64,000 nt of DNA. It comes from Blumeriella jaapii. Lineage: Eukaryota > Ascomycota > Leotiomycetes > Helotiales > Drepanopezizaceae. How positions within the stretch are numbered: position 1 is the first letter of the stretch; each line of letters starts with the position of its first letter. Of this stretch, positions 22,206-33,564 are shown one piece after another. The notes beneath the pieces were generated by a model. That model saw only the letters and a list, made by a program, of their open reading frames with translations, was not told where the DNA came from and ran no database searches. Made by a program: the position numbers and the translations under genes. The stretch spans positions 1,736,001 to 1,800,000 of the forward strand of contig VWND01000005.1 in NCBI GenBank assembly GCA_009599575.1, read 5' to 3'.

Positions 22206-22640
22206 CTATATGAGTAGATCTTTTCAATCAACCAAACCACACCTTCCTGAACTCACAAAAATGGCCGAAGTTCACCCGCGAAGCGACGCGAAGCGAGCGT
22301 ACTTTGATGTCAATTCCCATCCTGAGCTATCCATATGCTTGCTGCTCTTGAACAATGCTCTATTAGACCTGCACAGCGTGCAGGTTTACTGATTACTCCA
22401 TCCAACATTCCATATGATACTAAAAAAGAAATTCACCTTTCCTCAGTCCAGCACGTAAATCCTCAGGCTGAACATCCGTCTCACACCTACATAAATAGAC
22501 CTCTTCACTCAGTCTTCTCGTCCCAAGCACACAAAAACAGCCGAAGTCAAACCGTGAAGCGACGCGAAGCGAGTGTATGTTGATATCAATCCCCCTCCTG
22601 AGCTACACACATGCTTGCTGCTCTTGAGCAACGCACGCTG
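22206..22640. repeat. Direct duplication of a promoter/leader segment
   Basis: About 150 bp at 22206-22362 recurs in diverged form at 22490-22636. Both contain a TATA-like ATATGA/ATAAATAGA start, a CACAAAAA(TG/CA)GCCGAAGT segment, GCGAAGCGACGCGAAGCGAG, and CCTGAGCTA followed by ATGCTTGCTGCTCTTGA. The second copy leads directly into the 2EXR gene at 22684; the first leads into no long ORF. Confidence 0.8.
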
Positions 22641-22683
22641 ACAACGAGAATGCAGAACTCGCGATCCGCAGGCAGAAAGAAAG

Positions 22684-23700
22684 ATGGCTTCACTAGGACT
22701 CGCCCCCGAGGACGCCTCCGAGTCCAGCACCTCGGTCTCGAACGCAAACCAAGCCTCGATCTCTTCTCACGAGAACACAATCGCCACGAACGCCGGTACC
22801 AGTGCCCTTGCTGCACCATCCCACGACAAGTTCACGATGTTTCCCCGCCTTCCCATCGAGTTGAGACACAAGATTTTCCGACACCACTACGAGGAGGATG
22901 CTGTTCCCGACACCATTGAAGTCAGCGTGCACATGCACTACTTCAACGACTGCGGCAGACACCGTCCAGCACATAGCTGCCAAGAACGTGGGCAACGCTA
23001 TAGGTCCAAGTACATCATTTCGTTCCACTCGTCCGGCCATGCGCCCTCCGACAGTCGGCTCAAGGTGAACCGCGAAACTCGATACGAGGCATTGGCGCAC
23101 CATCAACACCTCCCGACCGATAGCACCCCCATCATGTACGACCCCGACAGAACGACGATCTACATCACCAACATGAACAGCTTCCTGGAGTTGTGCGGAC
23201 AAGGTTTCGACGACTTCTGCAACGACCACTGCTTCCGCTTCGAGGGGATCAAGCGCCTCGCTGTCAACGTCCGCTGCTGCGTCCCGGACGTCTACTTCGC
23301 CGACAAAGCCGAGTACAAGAAGTCGAAGACTTGGTTCTTGGACCCGGATGCCTCGGACGAGCCCTTCGATTCGACCGGCGGTCCGTTCGAGGGCACCTGG
23401 GGAGAGCTCTTCGAGCAAGGCGGGTTCCCGGACTTGACGGACCTGTTTCAGGTGTTGGAGCGTCCGATGAAGCCGGTCAAGGACGTAGATCTGCTGCCGT
23501 GGACCGAGGAGGTTGCTGCTGCTCGGAAAGATCTGACGGGTGCCACGGATCCCCTTGATCATGGTCTGAGAGTGCACACCAAGGTCGGAACACTCCCTCG
23601 TAACTTCACGCCGGCTGAAGCTAGGGTGTATGATCCAGACTCGGGGGACGAGGGTTACTACTATGGGGGGCGAAGACGAGGACGAGCACGAAGACGTTGA
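22684..23700 (+). CDS. 2EXR-domain protein, second copy
   Basis: A 338-residue protein. Residues 53-70 (FPRLPIELRHKIFRHHY) open the 2EXR domain, and SRLKVNRETRYEAL is the second conserved block, followed by IMYDPDRTTIYI. The N-terminal 50 residues are Ser/Ala-rich and probably disordered. The C-terminus ends in a basic GRRRGRARRR tail that could bind nucleic acid or act as a nuclear signal (inference). It shares only the domain layout with the upstream 2EXR gene, so the pair is an old duplication or independent members of a large family. The start at 22684 follows the duplicated leader and gives a sensible N-terminus. Function unknown. Confidence 0.85.
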   Translation: MASLGLAPEDASESSTSVSNANQASISSHENTIATNAGTSALAAPSHDKFTMFPRLPIELRHKIFRHHYEEDAVPDTIEVSVHMHYFNDCGRHRPAHSCQERGQRYRSKYIISFHSSGHAPSDSRLKVNRETRYEALAHHQHLPTDSTPIMYDPDRTTIYITNMNSFLELCGQGFDDFCNDHCFRFEGIKRLAVNVRCCVPDVYFADKAEYKKSKTWFLDPDASDEPFDSTGGPFEGTWGELFEQGGFPDLTDLFQVLERPMKPVKDVDLLPWTEEVAAARKDLTGATDPLDHGLRVHTKVGTLPRNFTPAEARVYDPDSGDEGYYYGGRRRGRARRR

Positions 23701-25051
23701 GGATGACGATGCTCCTGGTTAGCTTCTAGCATATCGCAACGCGACAGCTGCTATCCGAGGACATCTCCAGGGGGAGTGAGACGCACTAAGCATGGAATTA
23801 CATCAAGATCTATTCGATCCATCAGAGGTAGAACCGTAACAGCAGAAAGCGAACACCGTTCACACAAGGCTTCGAGTCTTCAAATCCGCCCCGTTGCAAT
23901 TCTCTTGATAAATCAACAAGATCCATTCTTTCAAAACAGCCTCCCTCCCAATCGGACTTTCCTTTTACCCACACGTGTGACCCTCGCGAAAGCAGTTATG
24001 TCAACATCCCCATCATGGCACGTCTCTGTACCCCGCGGCAGGCCCGGGAATGGCTCGCGTGCACTAGCGTCCCCGGATGCTAAACAGTATCAGCATCACC
24101 ACCCACCATCGAATGCCTTTCTCCGCCGCTGTTTGCGACGCCCCACCACGAGTGAGTGTTACACGCATCCAAATCCAGCATCTCCACGGTTCAAATCGAG
24201 TGCCTGTCATGTCGAAGCGCGCGAGGAACTTCTCGCAGTCATCGGAACTTGAATAAATCTCTCGAGACCCGCGCGTCTACACAAACAAACCGGACGAGGG
24301 CGCATTTGTGATAAACCCCAGGAACTCCTCGGTACGCAGTACGTGCGAAGCCGATGGTGGTGGCAAAGCCTCAGCTTGCTGAACAGCACGGATCTTGAGA
24401 AAGCTGTGATGGCGGAGACTGGTAGAAGAAAGATCGCACAAGTGCCATGTTCTCGGCTGTCATTGTAGGAAATTGAGGGAACACACCACGAACGACTACG
24501 AACGAAGTTTTTTAAGCCATTCCAAAAACCCCAGCAAAGCTATTCCCGGTGTAGCAATATCAGTATAGGGATAATTATCGTGTACTTTGTTGAATGCTTG
24601 ATTATTATCAGGGGAGAGCGAGCTGGCGGGCTGGTACAATGGCGGTTTGAGAGATAGTAGATTTGAAGTACATTTGAAATCCTCAGCGAGGTGTAGTTGC
24701 ATTTTGATACTATGAATTTCCCGAGAATTTATTTCAACTTGCTATTGTAATTAGACTTGAAAAACTCCCTATCAAACTAAGGCCCCCATATCCCCCCAAA
24801 CAACGTTCTAGACCAAATTCGGGACTCTGGGGACTAGGAATTGCTTCAAACATCATGCCAGAAACGCGGTACATGATCTTCATCCCAGCACTTCTTTTTC
24901 TGCTGCATTTATCTGGCTACGAATAACTATAGGGTATTTCGTGCTGTTTTTGTAGCTCGTAAATATCGTGGAGGCCATAGGTTGAGCTTTATGCCAGTCT
25001 AGACTGTACATGCGTGAAACGAACCAGTAGACCGCAGAGACATCTAACGGC
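23701..25051. other. Intergenic, one doubtful ORF
   Basis: A 158-codon plus frame at 23776-24252 is Ser/Arg/Pro-rich without any recognised motif; I do not call it a gene. 24490-25000 is AT-rich and holds only short shadows. Confidence 0.4.
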
Positions 25052-28000
25052 CTATAGCAAGACAGCCAGGACCGAGAACAAAACTGTGGAAATTAGCAGA
25101 CCGGAAGACATTGATTGGACGATAGTAGCTAAGCCGGTAACCTGCGCTGGGGCTAAAGTTGCTGAGGGAGGACTTGATGCTGAACTTGAAAATAGCCCCG
25201 GGCTCTCGGTTGTCGAGTCTGGGGTAGCCACAGGAGGAAAGTTTGAGGTTGTAGTCGCCGTATCCGTGCCCAGCGGCACCTGGCTCGTAAACCCCACAGA
25301 TACCGTAGGCGTCTGCACCGTCTCCGTAGCCACCACCACGCTCTCTGTCACCGGTGGCGGTACCACCGTCGACGTAATCGGCACGGATTCTGTTGATGGG
25401 TCCGCCAGCACGGGCAGCGCTACCTGGGAGTCGCAGAAGTTGAGGAACTCGGCGAATTTCGGCTCCACGTACACGGAAAGAGATCGCCTGGGCGTGGCAG
25501 AGTTGCTGTCGGCGCAGGACTGGCAGGCGTCGTAGTAGGAGCGGAAAGAAGAGTCGGAGGCGCAGAGAGCGGAGGACTTCCCGACGCTTTGGGCTTCGGT
25601 GTAGCAGTTGTTGCAGGTTGCGAAGCAGACGGCGGGCGCGATGGTCTCGTCTCGCTTGAGCACATGATGAGCATTTTGGGCTCGCAGAGACTCCTTCTCG
25701 ACGTGGGCATGTTCCTGCCGGGCTTCTCTTCGGTATGCGTAAGCTGATACTGTTGGCTTTGTATAGGCGGAGGACTGTCGTCCCACAGTGAAAGTAGGGG
25801 TTGAAGCCGATTCGAAGTGACTGAGGCTTGCTTGCGAGCTGTACTGGCCACCGCCCGGGATGGTCTGTAGACCCTCGTCGCCGTTCTTGCCAGGTACAGT
25901 GATGACCAACACGTTGTATACGAAAATCGTGAAATCCAGACCAAAGGCTTGCGGGTTGAGATTGAAATATCCCTCCGTCAGCGGATAATAGCTCGTTTCT
26001 CCTTCGGGCCAAGTCAATACGGGCAGTGGGGGACTCAGGACACAGTATTTGGCCGCACAAAGATAATCGTAGTCGGGGGGATCTGCGAACACATCGCAGC
26101 CAGCTGGTTTCGGGGCATTGCAGACGTAGCCAGGAGAGCAACCCCAGAGGGCGTTTGGTCCGGAATCCTGTGGGATAACAACTACGCCAGGGGTGTTTGA
26201 GGGCTTGGGGCAGACAACCACAGCTAGTTCAGGACGGACAAATAGAGGTTCTGGAACGGTTATCGTGTCGGATACTGGGGGCAGAATCACTGTTGGTTCA
26301 GGAGGGCCTGCGATCGTCGAGATAGGACCTGGTATTGTGATCAAGGGCGTTGCCTCGGGGAGGGTTACAGTTTGGCCAATCGAGGTGGTAAGTTGTCCCG
26401 GCAAGACGACGGTATCCGCTGAGCCAGGTGAAGTTGTTATTTGCCCTCCCAAAGTCGTGATCTGGCTCGAGGCAGTAATCGTAGTTACTGCGCCGGGCAA
26501 AGTGGTATCCTGAGGGGGTAAAGTGACAGTCGAGGCAGGAACGGTGATTGTTACACCTGGTAGTGTCGTGATCTTGCCAGAAAGCGTGGTTATCTGACCC
26601 GGTAAAGTTACGGTTGAAGCAGGGAGTGTGGTGAGTTGACCCGGAAGGGTGATGACTTGCCAAAGAACTGTGGTTATTTGCCCTGGAATGGTAGTGATCT
26701 GCCCGGGTAACGAGCTCAAAATCGTAGTGAGTGAGGTCAGGCTAGGTAGAAAATAAATGTTAGATTCGTAGTGCCTGGAAAGGAATAAGTTGGGACATAA
26801 ATTGAGAAATTTGGCACTTAAGGGTTCAGTGTCAAAAGTTTCACTTACGTCACGAAAATGGTGCTTCCAGGTTGCGTGATAGTTGTCAAGCTCCCAGAGA
26901 TAGATGTCGTTACAGTAGAAGCGGGTAAGATCGACGTGGTAGTGAAGAAAAGAGTGAAACCTGGGAAGTTAGTTGATAGTCATGTCGGATCAAATACGAC
27001 TGAGCTTACCACTAATCTTCGTCGTTGCTTCGTAATGTCAGCCCTTATCTTCATCTACAGATACAAAGAATAACTCACTCGCAGTTTCAGTGACCAGGGA
27101 GGTCTGGGCGGCAGTGGCGGCTTCGCGAGGTTAGCAAAAGTCTCAAAAGCACAGGACCCACGACTGACTCGTTGTATCAGTGACTAGAGAAGTTATGGTA
27201 CTCAAAGAAGTTGTTGCCGTTGTGTAGGTGCTGTAGGTGTATATTGTAGACGAGCTAATGACCGTCACGGGGTAGGAGCTGGAGTAAGTTAGAGCCCAGG
27301 TTCTTCAGCGGCTGATCAGATTCGGGGAAACACAAGAGCCAAAAAGACTAGGCCTCGTCAAAAAAGGATCAGGGTAGGAATTACAATGTGTAGGTGGAAG
27401 TTGCCTCGTAAGTTGACACAGATAGCGAAGTTTCCGTGATCTAGCACAGGTCAGCTCTATCCAACCCTTACTTTTCAATATCGAAATTACCGTGATCAGA
27501 ACATTGATCGGGTACGATATTATTTGAGTATCGGTGACACTACATCGGTCAGTATTTCAGTCTTGGCTGCCTCCCACATAAGGCTGAAGAAACCCGGCCA
27601 GAGTCTTTGGGGGTACGGACCTGGCTGTATACGTGGAGACCTCCGTCACAGGCACAGTGACATATGACGTGACAGACAATCCAATGGTGACTGGATAGCT
27701 ACTGAGGTACGAGTATGTTGTGGTCAGTGTCGCTGTGGCAGTATTAGCGTACAGTCGATTGTTGACTGGTTCTTTGCGAGAATGCTTACTTGGTACAACC
27801 GTTGTCCTAGTTAGCGTCGTGGTTGTTGGTACGGGTGTTGGAACCTAATAGCAGACTTAGTCATGTAAAATGTCTGAATAGAGCAATCGGGGCTAGGCAT
27901 GAGGGAAGCAGGGACGTTGCGACTCGGAGGCCATCTCTCATGTTCTGAGCTTCACAAGGCCACCAATTCCAAACATCGCGTGTGGACGAGGGGCCACATA

Positions 28001-28812
28001 GTGCTCACTCGGCCGGAAAATCGCCAACCTTAGAGCTCCTTTTGAAATCGAACTCACAGTAGTGAAATAACTTGATATGACTGTGGTTGTAGTAGTGCTC
28101 CACTGCGTATTAATGACCGGGTACCTTCAAGATTGTTAGCAAATCCCCAGATTCTGTCAAAGTTGAACGGGTCACGCACCCGTAAGAATTGGTGGTTGTG
28201 ACGGTGTAAGGATAAGACTGCAACACATTAGCGATATCTCCTACCCTCAGAAATTGTTCCATACAGTGGAGATAAACTGTGTCGTATACGCAAGCTGTGT
28301 TGTGGTGGTTGTGGTTCTTTTCAAATTTCTTAGCATGGACTCAGGCATGATTGATCCTTCTCCTCCCAGCAAAGATTGTATACTCACGTTTTCTCTTCAG
28401 TTGCTGTAGAGATATCGGTGACTCTTTGCGTTCGCTTCGAAAGTCAGCAAATCTGTGGTATTGAAACATCATAGACCATACATACGGTAGAGATGTCCTG
28501 CCTTGTGGCTGTTGAAATCTGGATTTGTGTTGTCGAGACACTGGAACGAGTAAGTAGCTGCGCGAGCCTCGAAGAGTGAACGACCTACTACACGGTCTGG
28601 GTAAAGGTTTCCGTTGATAGCGATGTCGAACTAGAGCGAGTGATTAGCAAAGCAGGTACAAGTGCGTTGCGGAGTCAAGCTTACCCGGGCAGTGTGATAT
28701 AGCGAGTCTCGGTTTCTGTTACCGTGGGAGAAGGTGGGCAATCAGTGGGGTATTGAGCTATTGCAACTCCCAGCAATCCTAGCACTGCCGACAACCTTTT
28801 GAAGGAAACCAT
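25052..28812 (-). CDS. GPI-anchored Thr/Ser-rich cell-surface protein, many exons
   Basis: Starts at ATG 28812 with a signal peptide (MVSFKRLSAVLG, then a hydrophobic run to AIAQ). Exon 1 is 28685-28812. Exon 2 is 28592-28630 and exon 3 starts at 28540; at least four more exons of 40-70 bp follow, encoding Thr/Ser-rich strings such as VTTTNSYG and STTTTVISSYFTT, separated by introns of about 50 nt. The last exon, 25052-26741, begins with tandem LPGQITT-type units (about 26330-26741). It then has a Cys-containing domain (WGCSPGYVC, YDYLCAAKYC, WPEGETSYYP), a possible Kex2 site (LKRDE), a second Cys cluster (CFATCNNCY, CQSCA), and a Ser/Thr stalk. It ends in a hydrophobic tail typical of GPI addition. 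Likely a wall protein or adhesin. Middle splice sites are only partly resolved. Confidence 0.78.
26330..26741 (-). repeat. Tandem LPGQITT coding repeats
   Basis: In the last exon of the surface protein, units of 7-13 residues of the forms LPGQITT, LPASTVT and LPGVTIT alternate about fifteen times. The DNA repeat is degenerate (CCGGGCAGATCAC / CCAGGTAAAGT types). Such repeats often vary in copy number between strains in fungal adhesins. Confidence 0.8.
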
Positions 28813-30866
28813 GGTACGAGCATGCGCAGACTTCTGAAGGGCAATTTGGATCGTAGGATCGTCAGTGGCGAGAGGTAAAAGGCGGGCTACCTGTGTCTCC
28901 TGGGACCCGAAGCAGCTGATGGGGATGGCCGCCCTGCGCTAGATTGATGTCGTCAAACTTGAGTTGAGGTCGGCGGAAACCACTCAAGATTCGAGCATCC
29001 AATTATCACCCTTATTCGAGAATGGTTGATCCTGGGGCATCTGAGGTCTGATAAGATCTTTGATGAGATGCAAATGGCGAGGTTGGAATTTTGACAAACA
29101 AAGGAGATCGGGAACAAAGAAAGCATTGTCTGGACTACCTGAACTAGCAGCTCTCGGAAAGACAGGCGATAAGATCTTAGACGTAAGACACTCTTTCCGG
29201 GTGATCGAAACCTGCAAACAGTTTATGGGGATCAAGTTGAGATACGTTGTCCAGGCTCCTCATATCGGTAAGCATTTGGGAATAGAACGAAGAGCAGAGG
29301 CGAGCATCAGAAAAGCCTCAACAGTGAGCTAGCGAGAGCCCGATAGCATGAGTTGACCGTCCAAAGAGCATACAGATGCCCTTTGGTCGTAATGGAAAGG
29401 CATCTCGTTGCTATAAGCTCCTTTGGCTAAGGCAATGCTCCAGCGGAAGGAAAATAGCCGGATGACGACAGCTCTGCGTTCTTTGAACCTACATAAAAGC
29501 TGGTTAGAGGGAGCCTTGTTAAAGACCTACCTACTAAGCCATGGACTTGTGAAAATTCGAGGGCTCATCGTCACAGGTCCACCACATAACTGAGAGCCAG
29601 TACTGTACTCCGAGACGGGAGCCAGTGAACAGCCAAGCCGGCACTTAGAGACAGGTAGCTAAATGTAACATCAGCAAACGCAGATAACCGGCTGAAACTC
29701 ATCATGAGATTCTTGAGAATGCCTGGGGTTGGTGATGATAGAACGCAAATATGCACGCAGGTAGTGCTGGTCTGCCGCTCTCCGTCAGTCTCGGACCAAG
29801 AAGATCTGGACGTCTGATTATGTAAGCAGGCGACAGACCTCACCAGCTGTTTCGAGCCACTGTTTTCCTCCTCCTTTTTACAGCCTTCAATAGGTAAGTT
29901 ACTCAACGCCCCTCTCATGTAGAGCTTCGCCTTTTCAAACACCATACACAATGCTGAATAGATGCCTCGTAGGAATACTGAGATGCCTGGACCACTCACC
30001 TGCCTACACAACAGGCCCAATCATCGTATCCCGCCAACACGTCAGGAAAGCAGTTCGTCGACAAAGAGCCGAATGAATGCGGCAGCATTCGAGATGATCG
30101 CGACAGTGATTGGCAATTAGAGGAGGAAAACGACATGTGCCAAGGGACGCCTAGTCAGAACTGCTATTGCTTCTCACCTCGCTGAACCAATGCTTCTCAG
30201 CTCATGCCCCGAACAGCAGCGGGATCACAGCATTTACGAACTGGCAGTTCAGAGGCTTGAACTAGTAGCTTCGTGGCTCATGTAGCGCCCACCAGCGAGC
30301 TTGTGTCTACCATCTCAAAGTTGAGGAGCAATTTCTTTTCCAGTCAAGTACCATGACCGAACCTAAAGACCTCACAAGAGAGCTCAGTTGCAGCGTCTGA
30401 ACGTCGTGCAAAGTTCAAAAGAACGCCCTAATCTGGTTTGGGATCTTGTCAATAGCATAGCATACTAAGGCTCGCAAACACGCATGCAGTGACGGTGTAC
30501 AACTACTGCAAGCATCCATCCCGCTCTTATCTTCCGGCATCAAGTGATGGCGGGAATTCGTATCAAAGAAGTCCACGAGCTGGATGCGCCACCTGATCTT
30601 CAAGAAACCTCGGTGGCCACATTCCATCCTTTGAAGAAGCGGCACACGCCTTCTTGAGCACCCCGAAAGGGCGATGGTGGCTTAAAGAAGAGTGGCGACG
30701 GTAGCACGTCTTCCAACCGGCCATCTATACTGGCCCGAACAATGAGTGGGATCGATGAGGCGTTGCGCATTCTATACAGTCACAAAATCGCGCTGAGCCA
30801 AGCCTCTCCATCTTCAACAAGCAGACTATCGACACGGTCAAGTCTGGATCATTTGGCTTGTAGGCG
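28813..30866. other. Divergent intergenic region, no gene seen
   Basis: About 2 kb between the divergently transcribed surface protein (minus) and kelch protein (plus). Short ORFs on both strands (for example 29571-30020 and 30415-30645) have no recognisable domains and no consistent splice structure. It probably holds both promoters and long UTRs. Confidence 0.45.
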
Positions 30867-33564
30867 ATGATGTTCAGAAACCAATTTTCGTTACTTGTTG
30901 CTGTGTGCTGTGTGCGACGATGCATGGGGCAGGCCGCAGGATGGCAGGACGGGCAAGTCAACTCGACTATGTGCCAATGGCAGTCACCACGAGGTAGGTT
31001 TATCTGCCCTGCTACTCGGCTATCCCAAGTTTGAAAGCTCCGGCATTGACAATCAGTAGCAGCAGTAGTCCGAGATACCGTCTACATTGATGGGGGGTAT
31101 CTGTGGTGGAAACCTGGTCTTTCAGATGGATCTTATGGAGGCGTGATTTCCGATGGTATGCTATCGAACTGTTCATCCGTAACGGCGTCTTGACCTAACC
31201 TGTGGCAAGGCAATCCACTGGGCCTGGTCTATCTTTTAAATTTCAGCACTCCGTTCAACACATCGCAGAACTTCAACCTGAGCGCGATATTTAGCACCCT
31301 TTCAAAAGCTTCAGGGGGAGGGGCCGCGAACAATATCGCACCTAACTACTACCAAGGAGCCATGTTCGCCAACGACTACGAATGGTTCACATATGGAGGG
31401 GAGTTGGCTCTGACCGATGCATTCAACGCACCGGCCGACAATGCTGTTGCTGCGTACCAAGTGTACCCATCAGGACCGCCAAAGACCTTCAATCCAGGGT
31501 ATGTTCTGGATACCCTCGACGCCGGCATCACTCGATATGTCACCGGGGGAGCGGCTGTAAGTGTGCCTTCGGAAAATCTAGGCTACTACTTCGGAGGCTT
31601 GAGGTCGGCGAGCTGGGGCCCGATCTTCAATTTGCCTGGTCCACGGAATCAGTCCCTGAACGCGGATCAGCTGTCCTCGACCATGATTGAGCTTGACATG
31701 ACTACTCAAGGAAGGGAGAGCTGGAAGAACAAGACGTTGCCAACTACTGTTCCTGGAAGGGCCAACGCGGAACTTGTCTGGGTTCCGGTCTCTGAAAAGG
31801 GAATCCTCGTGGCCATTGGAGGTGTAGTATATCCTGTGTATGCGAATATCAACCAGACGAACAACGCGTCCTCTACCACTATCAGCGTAAGTGGTCTCTG
31901 GAAGAAGACACCTGCCAATGAAAACTGACTCTGTTGAAGGAAACCGAAAGTCCCAAGTTCATGTCTTCAGTTGGCGTTTATGACATAGGAAAGGATGTAT
32001 GGTACGAGCAAGAAACCACTGATCCCCCGCCGGCGTTGATGCAAGGCTGCACCGTGCTAGCATCTGCTCAGGACGGCTCGAGCCACAACATCTACTGGTA
32101 CGGGGGATTTGACGGGCTGCACCCCGCAGAGGAATTCAGCGACGCCGTGTACACTCTCTCCATCCCCTCTTTCAGATGGATGAAGATGAACGCAGGCGCA
32201 GCATCCCACGCTCGCGCGGGACACAAGTGTTTTACGCCGTATCCCGACCAGATGCTCGTCATCGGCGGCTATAGCTCCCTGTCCGGCACTGACTTGACCT
32301 GCGTGGAAGGCGGCATAGTCCAAATCTATAACCTCTCCAGCAATACATGGATCGCATCCTACGACCCCAGAGTCTGGCGCAACTACTCGATCCCCGGCGC
32401 GTGGCAACCCATCCTCGGAGGAACAGGTACCGGCGGTGCCACACTGACATCTCCTTCTTCCGGCTTCGCAGATCCCGCCATGACGGCTCTCTTTAGCACT
32501 CCGTACAACAGCAGCAAGATCACCCACTGGTACCCGTACGATGTCGCATCGTCGGCCACGCGCCCCCAAATCACCAGGCTCAAGAAGTCTGCTCCCCCGG
32601 CCTATCTGGCGCCCATCTTGGGCGTGGTACTGGGCCTCTTCTTCATCACGCTGTTGGTCCTCGGCTATTTACTGTACCGGCGCCGTAGATATCTGCGCCG
32701 TATCGGGGGTGCGCAAAGCGAAGCCGGGACCATGAACAATCGAGGCTGGGTGACGAGCTGGCTGGGGGCTACGCCTGCGGATGCGAAAGCTCCCACCGAG
32801 ACGACGACGGACGAGTCTGTGGTGCACATCTACGACGAGAAGCGACCCGAGGGACCCGAGATACCCGAAATGGGCGGCCAACAAGTCCATGAGATGATGG
32901 GTGCGTTTTCCTCTGCTTCACCTTACTTACCTCCTCGTCACCTTACGTTCCTCTTCGTCCTCTTACTTACCTCCTCCTCACCCTACTTACCTCCTCTCTC
33001 TTCCAAGCACAATCTTAACCAAGAATTGGACTTACTGACAGCCTCCCCCCTCTAGACACCAGCCAGCCGGCCGAGCTCCACGACACAGGCACCGGCTTCG
33101 TCGCCCTCGGCGCCTCCACCAAGCCACGCCGCCACCCCAACGGTCTGGCCTCGTCCCCCTCCATCACCTCGCACACCTCGCACACCTCCCACTCCAGTAC
33201 CGTCTCTCAAGCATCCGACGCGAGGCCGCCCGTCTCGCCACTCGGAGGCTCGACCCGGGCGCCCGTCTCCCGCGTCGTGAGCGACGTGAGTCTCACGAGC
33301 GAGAGCGAGCGTCGGCGTGCGAGGGGCGTCAGCGAGACGAGCGTGAGTACCGATGGCGCGGACGCGACGCCTGTGGGCATGGCCTCTGCTCCGTCCACGC
33401 CGGCGGGCTCGAGTGCTGTCAGTCCCTCCACGCCGCGGGCGGCAGACGGAGATGAGCGCGAGGGAGACGCTGCGATGGATACCACGAGGCAGGCAGCAGC
33501 AGGCCGAGGCGCTCCGCCTGGTAAGCGGCGGAGCCATTTCGCGGAAGGGCTGGAGGACCCATGA
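30867..33564 (+). CDS. Kelch-repeat single-pass membrane protein
   Basis: Five exons: 30867-30993, 31060-31155, 31210-31886, 31940-32900 and 33056-33564, all phases consistent, giving 789 residues. The N-terminus (two Met, then FSLLVAVCC) is a signal peptide. The ectodomain has kelch-type strands: AAVVRDTVYIDGG, WYGGFDG followed by VYTLSIPSFRWMKM, and MLVIGGY with VQIYNLSSNTW, predicting a beta-propeller with many N-glycosylation sequons. A membrane helix lies at about 520-545 (LAPILGVVLGLFFITLLVLGYLL), followed by a basic stop-transfer RRRR. The cytoplasmic tail of about 245 residues is Ser/Pro-rich. This layout is common in ascomycetes; proposed roles are cell-surface sensing or cortical landmark functions, unproven. 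The exon 2 acceptor is ambiguous between CAG at 31056 and TAG at 31059. Confidence 0.88.
32901..33055 (+). other. Long repetitive intron of the kelch gene
   Basis: At 155 nt it is two to three times longer than the other introns of the gene (53-66 nt). It contains three near-copies of a CTTACTTACCTCCTC unit separated by TCACC-type spacers, so its extra length comes from internal duplication. Confidence 0.75.

Noticed and set aside
23776..24252. 158-codon plus-strand ORF after the second 2EXR gene
   Set aside because: Ser/Arg/Pro-rich without recognisable motifs; codon pattern unlike the neighbouring genes. Might be 3' UTR.
28341..28541. 66-codon minus ORF in the surface-protein gene
   Set aside because: It crosses intron-like sequence in a frame that breaks the Thr-rich pattern of the exons on either side.
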